Source: an uncultured Caulobacteraceae bacterium (GTDB lineage: Bacteria; Pseudomonadota; Alphaproteobacteria; Caulobacterales; Caulobacteraceae). Taken from it: a DNA stretch of 7,469 nucleotides. Positions 1-5,716 of this stretch are shown here, piece by piece. Each line of letters begins with the position of its first letter. Position 1 is the first letter of the stretch. The notes below the pieces were generated by a model. The model searched no databases, had not been told where the DNA came from, and saw only the letters and a list, made by a program, of their open reading frames with translations. A program made the translations under genes and the position numbers. The stretch is taken from NCBI GenBank assembly GCA_937910255.1, contig CALEOQ010000084.1, positions 1-7,469 of the forward strand, in the 5' to 3' direction.

Positions 1-880
1 GGGGCCGCGGTGTGCGTGACCCGAGCTGGGGCGGGTGGGCGCGGGACTCAAGCGGGAGGGAACCCCACAATCCATGGATCAGCCGAGGGCGGATCGCCTG
101 GAACAGGATGTCGATCAGGGTAACGGCGACGACGATCACCACGGCGATGGCTGCGACGCGGGAATAGTTGAAGCTGTTCAGGCTATCGAACAGGATCTGG
201 CCGATGCCGCCGGCCCCGATGAGGCCGAGGATGGTGGCCGCCCGGCTGTTGGATTCGAAGCGGTAGAGGGCATACGAGGTCCAGAGCGGCGCCACCTGCG
301 GGACCACGCCCCAGGCGATCTCCTGCAGCTTGTGGGCGCCGGTGGCGCGCACGCCTTCCACCGGACCCTTGTCGATGGACTCCACGGCCTCGGAGAACAG
401 CTTGCCCAGCACCCCGCCGGTGTTGAGCGCCAGCGCCATGACGCCGGCGAAGGGGCCAAGGCCGACGGCGACCACGAACACCATGCCGATGACCAGGTCC
501 GGCACCGAACGCAGAATGTCCATCACCCGGCGCACCGGCCACTGGATGGCCGGCGGCGCGATATTGCGGGCGCCCAGCAGACCCAGCGGGACGGCGATGA
601 ACACCGCCAAGGCCGTGCCCCACATAGCCATCTGGATGGTCAGCCACATCTGGCTGATGAAGAAGGGCAGAAGCTCGAAGTCCGGGTTGACGAAGGCCCG
701 CCCGAACTCGCGCATATTGTCCGAGCCGGTGAACAGCAGCGGGAACTTCTCGATCTCAGCCGGGCCAAAGCTGAGCGCCAGGACGATGGCGATCCCGCCC
801 CACAGCAGGACATCGAAGATCCACTGACCCATGGGCCGCGCGGGCGGCTTCAGGGCGGCGCTGGTCGCGGTGTCGGTCAC
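1..880 (-). CDS. phnE: Phosphonate ABC transporter permease PhnE (3' end not reached)
   Basis: This is the inner-membrane permease of the phosphonate/phosphite importer; it would form the channel energised by PhnC and fed by PhnD. Reading the minus strand from a GTG at 880 gives an open frame of 293 codons with no stop before the window edge. An in-frame TAG 18 bases before the GTG leaves no better upstream start; an ATG at 832 is an alternative. Visible parts: a hydrophobic first helix (about residues 20-38), then the BPD_transp_1 permease domain (about 75-265). This includes RSVPDLVIGM (124-133) and the EAA loop that contacts the ATPase (about 164-195, with G181 in EGVRATGAH). The family usually ends near the RPRLI at 264-268. 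The following 25 residues, read from positions 2-76, look unlike the family. Either the protein is longer here, or the window edge carries an error that hides the stop. Third gene of the phnCDE operon, 21 bp after phnD. Confidence 0.9.
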   Translation of the reverse strand, partial: MTDTATSAALKPPARPMGQWIFDVLLWGGIAIVLALSFGPAEIEKFPLLFTGSDNMREFGRAFVNPDFELLPFFISQMWLTIQMAMWGTALAVFIAVPLGLLGARNIAPPAIQWPVRRVMDILRSVPDLVIGMVFVVAVGLGPFAGVMALALNTGGVLGKLFSEAVESIDKGPVEGVRATGAHKLQEIAWGVVPQVAPLWTSYALYRFESNSRAATILGLIGAGGIGQILFDSLNSFNYSRVAAIAVVIVVAVTLIDILFQAIRPRLIHGLWGSLPLESRAHPPQLGSRTPRP

Positions 881-901
881 AGGCGTCAGGCTCTTCGTCT
901 A

Positions 902-1969
902 TCAGGGCGCGGCTGTCGCAGGCGTCTGGGTCGGCGGCGCGGCGGCCTCGCCGGCCCGGGCCTCCAGGGCCTCCCGCTCGGCCTGGATGGCCTCGAGGGT
1001 GGCCTGGGCCTCGGCGATACGGGCCTGGTCGCCAGCGTTCCTGGCGCTCAGCAGGGCCTCGGTGGCCTCCATCTCGCGCACCGGCAGCAGGTGGGTGGCG
1101 TCGGCCGGCAGGAAGCCGCCGATGGAGATGGCCGACAGCAGCTTGCGCTGGCGCTCGGCCTCGGGGCCTTCGCCCTTGCCATAGGTCAGGAAGAACTGGC
1201 GGACCTTCTCCTTCACCGCCGGGTCCAGGTCCTTGCGCCAGACGATCGGGTCCTCGGGCAGCTTCGGCGATTCCCAGATCACCTTGACCTTGTCGGCCAC
1301 GGTGGGCTGGCCGTTGGCGCGGTTTTCCTCGTCCCGGAGGCCCTGCAGGCGGATGGCGGTGGAGTTGTTGGTGGCCACGTCCAGCACGCCATTGGCCACG
1401 GCGAACAGGTTGGCCTGATGGTTGGCGGCCCGGACCTGCTTGAAGCACTTCTCAGGCTCGATGCCCTCCGGCGCGAACAGATAGGTCATGGGCGCCAGCG
1501 TGCCGGAGGTGGACTTGGCGTCGCCGATGCCGAAGTCGAGGCTCTGGTCGCACTTGAGCACGTCTTCCAGGGTCAGGCCGCTGGCCGCCGTGGCGATCAG
1601 CACCGAGCGATAGCCGTCCTCGCCGGAGGGATCGAAGGTGCGGGCGAAGATCTCGGCGTCGGCGCGGCGTACGGCCTCCAGGCCCGAGAGGTTGGAGAAC
1701 CAGCCCACATCGGTCTGGCCAAACCGCAGGGCCTCGATCAGCGCGGTGTAGTTGGAGCCGTAGAAGGGCTTCACCGGGATGCCGATCTCCTTCTCCATGT
1801 CGGCCAGGATCGGCCGCCAGAAGGTGTCGAGGCTGGTGGAGTTCTCCGTCGCCAGGACCGAGAAGTTCAGCACTTCTGGGGCGTCGCTGGCGGTGTCGGC
1901 GCGCTCCGAACAGGCGCTGAGGCCAAGGGCGACCAGCAGGCCAGCGGCGAGGAGGCTGCGGCGGATCAT
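902..1969 (-). CDS. phnD: Phosphonate-binding protein PhnD, probable lipoprotein
   Basis: This is the substrate-binding component that captures phosphonates (or phosphite-type oxyanions) in the periplasm and delivers them to PhnE. It is 355 aa. Residues 1-19 form a signal peptide ending in a lipobox, LSAC at 17-20, so Cys20 is probably lipidated. Ser at the next position argues against inner-membrane retention by the Asp+2 rule known from enterics. The binding domain shows YGSNYTALIEAL (70-81) and the loop GDAKSTSG (149-156), matching the phosphonate-contacting STSG loop of the family. Cys140 and Cys175 could pair. Residues about 302-355 are an extra tail: an Ala/Glu/Arg-rich predicted helix or coiled coil, then an Ala/Pro/Thr-rich end. 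The ATG overlaps the phnC stop in ATGA, which implies translational coupling. A strong AAGGAG lies inside the phnC 3' end. Confidence 0.93.
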   Translation of the reverse strand: MIRRSLLAAGLLVALGLSACSERADTASDAPEVLNFSVLATENSTSLDTFWRPILADMEKEIGIPVKPFYGSNYTALIEALRFGQTDVGWFSNLSGLEAVRRADAEIFARTFDPSGEDGYRSVLIATAASGLTLEDVLKCDQSLDFGIGDAKSTSGTLAPMTYLFAPEGIEPEKCFKQVRAANHQANLFAVANGVLDVATNNSTAIRLQGLRDEENRANGQPTVADKVKVIWESPKLPEDPIVWRKDLDPAVKEKVRQFFLTYGKGEGPEAERQRKLLSAISIGGFLPADATHLLPVREMEATEALLSARNAGDQARIAEAQATLEAIQAEREALEARAGEAAAPPTQTPATAAP

Positions 1970-2760
1970 TGGGGGGCTCCTTCCCAGAAGACGTCTTCGA
2001 ATTCCGGACCGTAGATGTCGATGAGCTGTTTGCGGGTCAGGTCCTGGGCCGGCCCATCATAGACCACCTTGCCGGCCTTCAGCGCCACCACCCGGTCGCA
2101 ATAGCGCATGGCGTAGTCCACCTGGTGCAGGGTGACGATCAGGGTCAGGCCGTCGGCCCGGTTCAGGTCGCGCAGAATCTCCATCACCCGACGGGCCGAG
2201 ACGGGGTCCAGCGAGGCGACCGGCTCGTCGGCCAGGATGATCTTGGCCTTCTGAACGAGGGCGCGCGCAATGGCCGCCCGCTGCTGCTGGCCGCCGGAAA
2301 GCGTGCCCGCCCGCTGGCCGGCATATTCGGCCACGCCCACCCGGGCGAGCGCGGCCATGGTCGCGCCCTTGGTCTCGGCCGGCCAGAAGCCCAGCAGGCC
2401 GCGGAGGAACCCGATCCGGCCGAGCGAGCCCATGGCCACATTGGTGAACAGGGTCAGCCGGCCCACCAGGTTGAACTGCTGGAAGATCATGCCGATGCGG
2501 ATGCGGGTGCGGCGCACATTGCGGTCGACCCGGCCGTCCGACTGCACCTGGTCGCCAAAGGCCTCGATCCGGCCGGCGCCCTTGTCGATGGGGGCCAGGC
2601 CGCTGATGGCGCGCAGCAGGGTGGACTTGCCCGATCCCGAAGGACCGATCAGGGCGATCATCTCACCACGGGCGACGTCGATCGAGACGGTGTCCAGCGC
2701 GCGCCGGGCTCCGAAACTCTTCGACACTTGGCGCACCGAAAGGACGGCAGCGTCAGACAT
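1966..2760 (-). CDS. phnC: Phosphonate ABC transporter ATP-binding protein PhnC
   Basis: This is the cytoplasmic ATPase of the phosphonate importer, expected to dimerise and couple ATP hydrolysis to transport through PhnE. At 264 aa it has the normal family length. All nucleotide-binding motifs are intact: Walker A GPSGSGKST (39-47), Q-loop IFQQFNLV (92-99), ABC signature LSGGQ (154-158), Walker B IILADEP with catalytic Glu179 (174-180), D-loop SLD (183-185) and switch His212. The segment GFLRGLLGFWP (117-127) after the Q-loop is typical of PhnC rather than of general ABC ATPases. It is the first gene of the operon. The nearest purine-rich SD-like stretch (AGGGG, 2774-2778) lies 13 bases before the ATG, which is long. 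A Pho-box-like sequence lies upstream at 2825-2842, consistent with phosphate-starvation control. The substrate could be phosphonate, phosphite or hypophosphite; the sequence alone cannot decide. Confidence 0.95.
   Translation of the reverse strand: MSDAAVLSVRQVSKSFGARRALDTVSIDVARGEMIALIGPSGSGKSTLLRAISGLAPIDKGAGRIEAFGDQVQSDGRVDRNVRRTRIRIGMIFQQFNLVGRLTLFTNVAMGSLGRIGFLRGLLGFWPAETKGATMAALARVGVAEYAGQRAGTLSGGQQQRAAIARALVQKAKIILADEPVASLDPVSARRVMEILRDLNRADGLTLIVTLHQVDYAMRYCDRVVALKAGKVVYDGPAQDLTRKQLIDIYGPEFEDVFWEGAPQ
1977..1982 (-). promoter_or_regulatory. phnD ribosome binding site inside phnC
   Basis: The minus strand reads AAGGAG here, 7 bases before the phnD ATG. It lies within the last codons of phnC (Glu-Gly-Ala-Pro-Gln-stop). 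The site fixes the phnD start and, with the 4-bp ATGA overlap, indicates coupled translation of the ATPase and binding protein. Confidence 0.8.
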
Positions 2761-2824
2761 GTACGGCGAATATCCCCTGGACGTCGGCGGCCGGACTCAT
2801 AACCCGCGTGTGTCGCCGAGCCCC

Positions 2825-2842
2825 ACGACGGTTTCATGACAT
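2825..2842 (-). promoter_or_regulatory. Candidate PhoB box upstream of phnC
   Basis: The minus strand reads ATGTCATGAAACCGTCGT. The known PhoB box is two CTGTCAT-like 7-mers separated by a 4-base A/T-rich linker. Here the first half matches 6 of 7 bases, the linker is GAAA, and the second half CCGTCGT matches 5 of 7. It lies 64 bp upstream of the phnC ATG and points toward phnC. No convincing -10 sits at the usual distance of about 10 bases; TTATGA begins 22 bases downstream. Regulation by PhoB is an inference supported by gene function, not shown. Confidence 0.5.
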
Positions 2843-3016
2843 GGGCGCCGGGCGCGGTCCAGCATGCGGCCCCCGCGCGCGCCCGATCGTGGTGTCGCAG
2901 GCGGATTTAACCCGCGCCAACCCCTGGCCCGGCAAGGTTCTGTGGTCCCCGCCCTTTACATCCGATCCATATGCCCCTATTTCGCATGGCTCCGGCGGAC
3001 CCCGTTGTCCTAAGCG

Positions 3017-3044
3017 TTGCTAACGCCGGATTGGGTTCAACAAT
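3017..3044 (+). promoter_or_regulatory. Weak candidate promoter for the polyamine genes
   Basis: TTGCTA (3017-3022) and AACAAT (3039-3044) are 16 bases apart and each matches 4 of 6 positions of the general sigma-70 hexamers. The start would fall about 10-15 bases before the GTG, giving a very short leader. The -35-like hexamer overlaps a 13-bp dyad. The match is weak and the real promoter may lie elsewhere in the intergenic region. Confidence 0.25.
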
Positions 3045-3063
3045 CTGTTGGGGGTTGCGTGAG

Positions 3064-4320
3064 GTGCATAAGTACCATACGCCCCTGGACCTGGTCCGTG
3101 AGCGGTCACCGGAGCGTCCTGTCGCCTTTGCGCGACCGGATGCTGTGGCCCTAGCGGCCCGTTGGTTCCAGGAAAATTTTAAAGGCGACGTCTTCTACGC
3201 TGTGAAGGCCAATCCTTCGCCGTGGGTCATCGAGACCCTGGCGGCGAACGGTGTGCGGTCCTTCGACGTGGCGAGCCTGCCCGAGGTCGAGCTGGTCTCC
3301 CAGCTCGTGCCGGGCGCGCGCATGGCCTTCATGCATCCGGTGAAGAACCGCCGGGCGATCTCGTCGGCCTATTTCGACCATGGGGTCCGCACCTTCGCGC
3401 TGGATACGCACGAAGAGCTGGCCAAGATCCTCGACGCCACGGGCCAGGCCGCCGACCTGAACCTCATTGTGCGCCTGGGGGTCTCGGCCGAGGGCGCGGC
3501 CTATTCCCTGGCCGGCAAGTTCGGGGTCGACGCCTATGAGGCGCCCGAGCTGCTGCTCGCCGCCCGCCGGGCCACCAACGAGCTGATGGGCGTCTCCTTC
3601 CATGTGGGCAGCCAGTGCATGCGGCCGACCGCCTTCCAGGCGGCCATGACGCAGGCCTCCCGCGCCCTGGTCCGCGCCGGCGTGTTCGCCGACGTGGTGG
3701 ATGTGGGCGGCGGCTTCCCCTCGGTCTATCCGGGCATGACCCCGCCGTCGCTGGCCGAGTACATGGACTCCATCGACCGGGGCTTCGCCGAGATGATGGT
3801 CCATGAGACCACCGAGCTGTGGTGTGAGCCCGGCCGGGCCCTGGTGGCGGAGTCCTCCTCGGTGCTGACCGCCGTCGAGCTGCGCAAGGGCGACGCCCTC
3901 TATCTGAACGACGGCTCCTACGGCAGCCTGTTCGACGCCACCCACACCAAGTGGCCCTTCCCGGTGAAGCTGATCCGCCGCGAGGCGGACGGCGCGACCC
4001 GCGAAGTGGACGGACCGCTGAAGCCCTATCGCTTCTATGGCCCGACCTGCGACTCCCTGGACCACATGCCGGGCCCCTTCTGGCTGCCCGAGGATGTGCG
4101 CGAAGGCGACTATGTCGAGATCGGCATGCTCGGCGCCTATGGTGTGGCGATGAACACCCGCTTCAACGGTTTCGGCGACACCGAGACCGTGGCGGTCGAC
4201 GATCCGCCCATGGCCTCCATGTTCGGCCTTGCGCCCCGCGCCATTCCGGCGCCGCGCAGCGAAAGCCAGAATGTCGTCAAGCTGTCGCGGGCGCGGAGCA
4301 AGAAACGTCGTCGGCGCTAG
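3064..4320 (+). CDS. Type III PLP-dependent ornithine/lysine-type decarboxylase
   Basis: A cytosolic fold-type III (alanine-racemase-fold) decarboxylase expected to convert ornithine to putrescine, possibly also lysine to cadaverine. I chose GTG 3064 because the product then begins MHKYHTPLDLV and is 418 aa, the usual bacterial length; a GGGGG run lies 9 bases upstream. TTG 3055 is an alternative. Signature residues are present: FYAVKANP with PLP-binding Lys48, FHVGSQ with His180 (stacks on PLP), DVGGGFP (213-219, PLP phosphate), CEPGRA (254-259), GPTCDSLD with catalytic Cys329 and substrate-binding Asp330, and Tyr359. The protein ends in a basic tail, RARSKKRRRR, outside the catalytic fold. 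The gene lies directly before a deoxyhypusine-synthase-like gene, so its putrescine probably feeds that enzyme. Exact substrate preference cannot be read confidently from sequence; arginine or carboxynorspermidine is less likely. I am sure of the family, moderately sure of ornithine. Confidence 0.92.
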   Translation: MHKYHTPLDLVRERSPERPVAFARPDAVALAARWFQENFKGDVFYAVKANPSPWVIETLAANGVRSFDVASLPEVELVSQLVPGARMAFMHPVKNRRAISSAYFDHGVRTFALDTHEELAKILDATGQAADLNLIVRLGVSAEGAAYSLAGKFGVDAYEAPELLLAARRATNELMGVSFHVGSQCMRPTAFQAAMTQASRALVRAGVFADVVDVGGGFPSVYPGMTPPSLAEYMDSIDRGFAEMMVHETTELWCEPGRALVAESSSVLTAVELRKGDALYLNDGSYGSLFDATHTKWPFPVKLIRREADGATREVDGPLKPYRFYGPTCDSLDHMPGPFWLPEDVREGDYVEIGMLGAYGVAMNTRFNGFGDTETVAVDDPPMASMFGLAPRAIPAPRSESQNVVKLSRARSKKRRRR

Positions 4321-4347
4321 GGCGTTAGGTCCCTCGCCGACGCATAA

Positions 4348-4379
4348 GACGCGACCGGTCGCTCCGTCCCGGTCGCGTC
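4348..4379 (+). terminator. Perfect 11-bp hairpin between the two polyamine genes
   Basis: Arms GACGCGACCGG (4348-4358) and CCGGTCGCGTC (4369-4379) are perfect complements around a 10-base loop, starting 27 bases after the decarboxylase stop. The following bases, CTTCATTCAT, are only moderately T-rich, so this is a weak intrinsic terminator at best. It could instead be a partial terminator or an mRNA-stabilising 3' hairpin that sets the ratio of the two products. I see no clear promoter between it and the next gene. Confidence 0.6.
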
Positions 4380-4422
4380 CTTCATTCATGGACGGGCGCT
4401 CAAACTCTAGGACTCCAAGAGA

Positions 4423-5481
4423 ATGAACGCTGAGGTTCAGTCCAACCGCAAGGCCGAGCTGCTGTCGTCCACCGTCGAGCATGTGGCCATCGACCAGTAC
4501 GACGCCCGGCCGATCATCGACGCCATGCGTCAGATGAGCTTCACCAGCCGCGACACCGCCCGGGCCGCCGACATCTTCTCCATGGCGCTGGAAGATCCCT
4601 CCTGCTCCACCTGGCTGACCCTGGCCGGCTCGACCAGCGCCGGCGGCTGCATGCACATCTATCGCGACATGGTGAAGTACGGGCTGATCGACGCCGTGGT
4701 CGCCACCGGCGCCTCCATCGTCGACATGGATTTCTTTGAGGCCCTGGGCTTCAAGCACTATCAGGCCAAGGAGCCGGTGGACGATCGCGACCTGCGCGCC
4801 CTCTATATCGACCGGATCTACGACACCTATATCGACGAGGAAGAGCTGCAGACCTGCGACGCGGTGATCAAGGAGATCACCGACCAGCTGGAGCCGCGGC
4901 CCTATTCCTCGCGGGAATTCATCTGGGAAATGGGCAAGTGGCTGGCGGCGGGCAACGCCAAGAAGCCCGGCTCGCTGATCCAGACGGCCTATGAGGAAGG
5001 CGTGCCGATCTTCTGCCCGGCCTTCACCGATAGCTCGGCCGGCTTTGGCCTGGTCAAGCATCAGGTGGAACAGATGAAGGCGGGCAAGCCGTATCTGACC
5101 ATCGACTCCATCGCCGACTTCCGCGAGCTGACCGACGTGAAGATCGCGGCCGGCACCACGGGCCTGTTCATGGTCGGCGGCGGCGTGCCCAAGAACTTCG
5201 CCCAGGACACGGTGGTCTGCGCCGAAATCCTCGGTGAGGAGGTCGACATGCACAAATACGCCATCCAGCTGACGGTGGCCGATGTGCGCGACGGCGCCTG
5301 CTCGTCCTCGACGCTGCAGGAGGCCTGCTCCTGGGGCAAGGTGGACGTCACCTGGGAACAGATGGTGTTCGCCGAGGCCACCACCGTGGTCCCGCTGATC
5401 GCCTCGGACGCCTGGCACCGCGGCTCGTGGAAGACCCGCGAACGCCGCCGCTGGAACAAGCTGTTCGAAAAGAAAGCCTAA
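4423..5481 (+). CDS. Deoxyhypusine synthase-family polyamine synthase (homospermidine-type)
   Basis: A 352-aa cytosolic, NAD-dependent aminoalkyl transferase of the deoxyhypusine synthase (DHS) superfamily. Bacteria lack eIF5A, and bacterial members make polyamines such as homospermidine from two putrescines. A related subgroup is, as I recall, annotated 1,9-bis(guanidino)-5-aza-nonane synthase, acting on agmatine. Visible: LAGSTSAGG (67-75) and VVATGAS (92-98) in the NAD-binding part, PAFTDSSAG (199-207), GGGVPKNFAQ (252-261), and SWGK (303-306) with Lys306 matching the catalytic Lys of human DHS (Lys329). Where human DHS has GGGVVKHHIANAN, the His pair is Asn-Phe here, arguing against true eIF5A modification. 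ATG 4423 is preceded by TAGGA with 10-base spacing. The adjacent ornithine-type decarboxylase favours putrescine as substrate. It probably shares a transcript with that gene through the intervening hairpin, and a strong terminator follows. Family certain, product less so. Confidence 0.9.
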   Translation: MNAEVQSNRKAELLSSTVEHVAIDQYDARPIIDAMRQMSFTSRDTARAADIFSMALEDPSCSTWLTLAGSTSAGGCMHIYRDMVKYGLIDAVVATGASIVDMDFFEALGFKHYQAKEPVDDRDLRALYIDRIYDTYIDEEELQTCDAVIKEITDQLEPRPYSSREFIWEMGKWLAAGNAKKPGSLIQTAYEEGVPIFCPAFTDSSAGFGLVKHQVEQMKAGKPYLTIDSIADFRELTDVKIAAGTTGLFMVGGGVPKNFAQDTVVCAEILGEEVDMHKYAIQLTVADVRDGACSSSTLQEACSWGKVDVTWEQMVFAEATTVVPLIASDAWHRGSWKTRERRRWNKLFEKKA

Positions 5482-5487
5482 GCCTCA

Positions 5488-5512
5488 GGCCCCGCCCCGG
5501 CGGGGCCTTTTT
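5488..5512 (+). terminator. Rho-independent terminator after the polyamine genes
   Basis: Arms GGCCCCGCC (5488-5496) and GGCGGGGCC (5499-5507) are perfect complements, folding as a 7-8 bp stem with a small loop, followed at once by TTTTT (5508-5512). It starts 6 bases after the stop of the deoxyhypusine-synthase-like gene. This is a textbook intrinsic terminator and marks the end of that transcription unit. Confidence 0.92.
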
Positions 5513-5553
5513 CGTTGAGCGGCGCGCTTGGCCTGGCCCCTTCTCACTCCGTC

Positions 5554-5630
5554 ATGGCCCGGCTTGACCGGGCCATCCATGAACACCGGCGAACGGCTGT
5601 GTGCATGGGCCCTCGGGTCAAGCCCGAGGG
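5554..5630. repeat. Paired-palindrome intergenic element, copy 1
   Basis: This 77-bp element has a hairpin at each end. Hairpin 1 (5554-5576) has perfect 9-bp arms ATGGCCCGG/CCGGGCCAT and loop CTTGA. Hairpin 2 (5610-5630) has perfect 8-bp arms CCCTCGGG/CCCGAGGG and loop TCAAG, the reverse complement of loop 1, so it is an inverted relative of hairpin 1. The segment between is itself imperfectly self-complementary (CATGAACAC near 5578-5586 against GTGTGCATG near 5599-5607). GGCCGGGCTTGWCC-type palindromes are, from memory, frequent between genes of alphaproteobacteria. A second copy with the same layout lies at 6544-6620. Confidence 0.75.
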
Positions 5631-5716
5631 AGACGGTGTAGAGGAGAGGAGCGCCGCCCCCTTTCGCTTCGCCGCGCATCGGGCGCATGATCATGGAAAA
5701 TCCAGAGGGGGACGCC

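Larger units (their letters stand above)
2761..3063. other. Divergent intergenic region between phnC and the decarboxylase gene
   Basis: This is a 303-bp region with no supportable gene that must hold the control signals for both divergent transcription units. It contains the Pho-box-like sequence (2825-2842) on the phnC side. The decarboxylase side holds a 13-bp dyad with arms GCGTT/AACGC (3014-3026) and a weak promoter-like pair (3017-3044). The middle (about 2843-2960) is GC-rich and I recognise nothing in it. The decarboxylase frame stays open back to an ATG at 2971. Residues encoded before GTG 3064 do not resemble the family, so I treat that part as non-coding. Confidence 0.6.

Noticed and set aside
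35..2014. Very long plus-strand open frame opposite the phn genes
   Set aside because: It is antisense to phnE, phnD and phnC, all of which carry clear family motifs. Its composition (His/Gly/Asp/Arg-rich, low complexity) is what GC-rich third positions produce on the opposite strand.
2794..2798. GANTC (CcrM-type) site near the phnC promoter
   Set aside because: GACTC occurs at many places in this window, including inside coding regions, so one in the promoter is not evidence of methylation control.
2971..3063. N-terminal extension of the decarboxylase from ATG 2971
   Set aside because: The 31 extra residues do not resemble the family, and the product from GTG 3064 has the normal N-terminus and length. 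The region also holds promoter-like sequence and a dyad.
3151..5418. Long minus-strand open frame opposite the decarboxylase and the deoxyhypusine-synthase-like gene
   Set aside because: Antisense to two genes with intact catalytic motifs and it spans the gap between them, including the hairpin. Its composition is that of a codon-bias shadow.
5687..5716. Earlier ATG for the phosphatase
   Set aside because: It would put ten polar residues before a good signal peptide, while ATG 5717 has a strong SD at proper spacing. The 10-bp palindrome CATGATCATG at 5686-5695 is unremarkable.
5631..5716. Pho box upstream of the phosphatase gene
   Set aside because: I looked for a paired CTGTCAT-like site because the gene product is a phosphatase. 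Only a poor match near the start codon exists.
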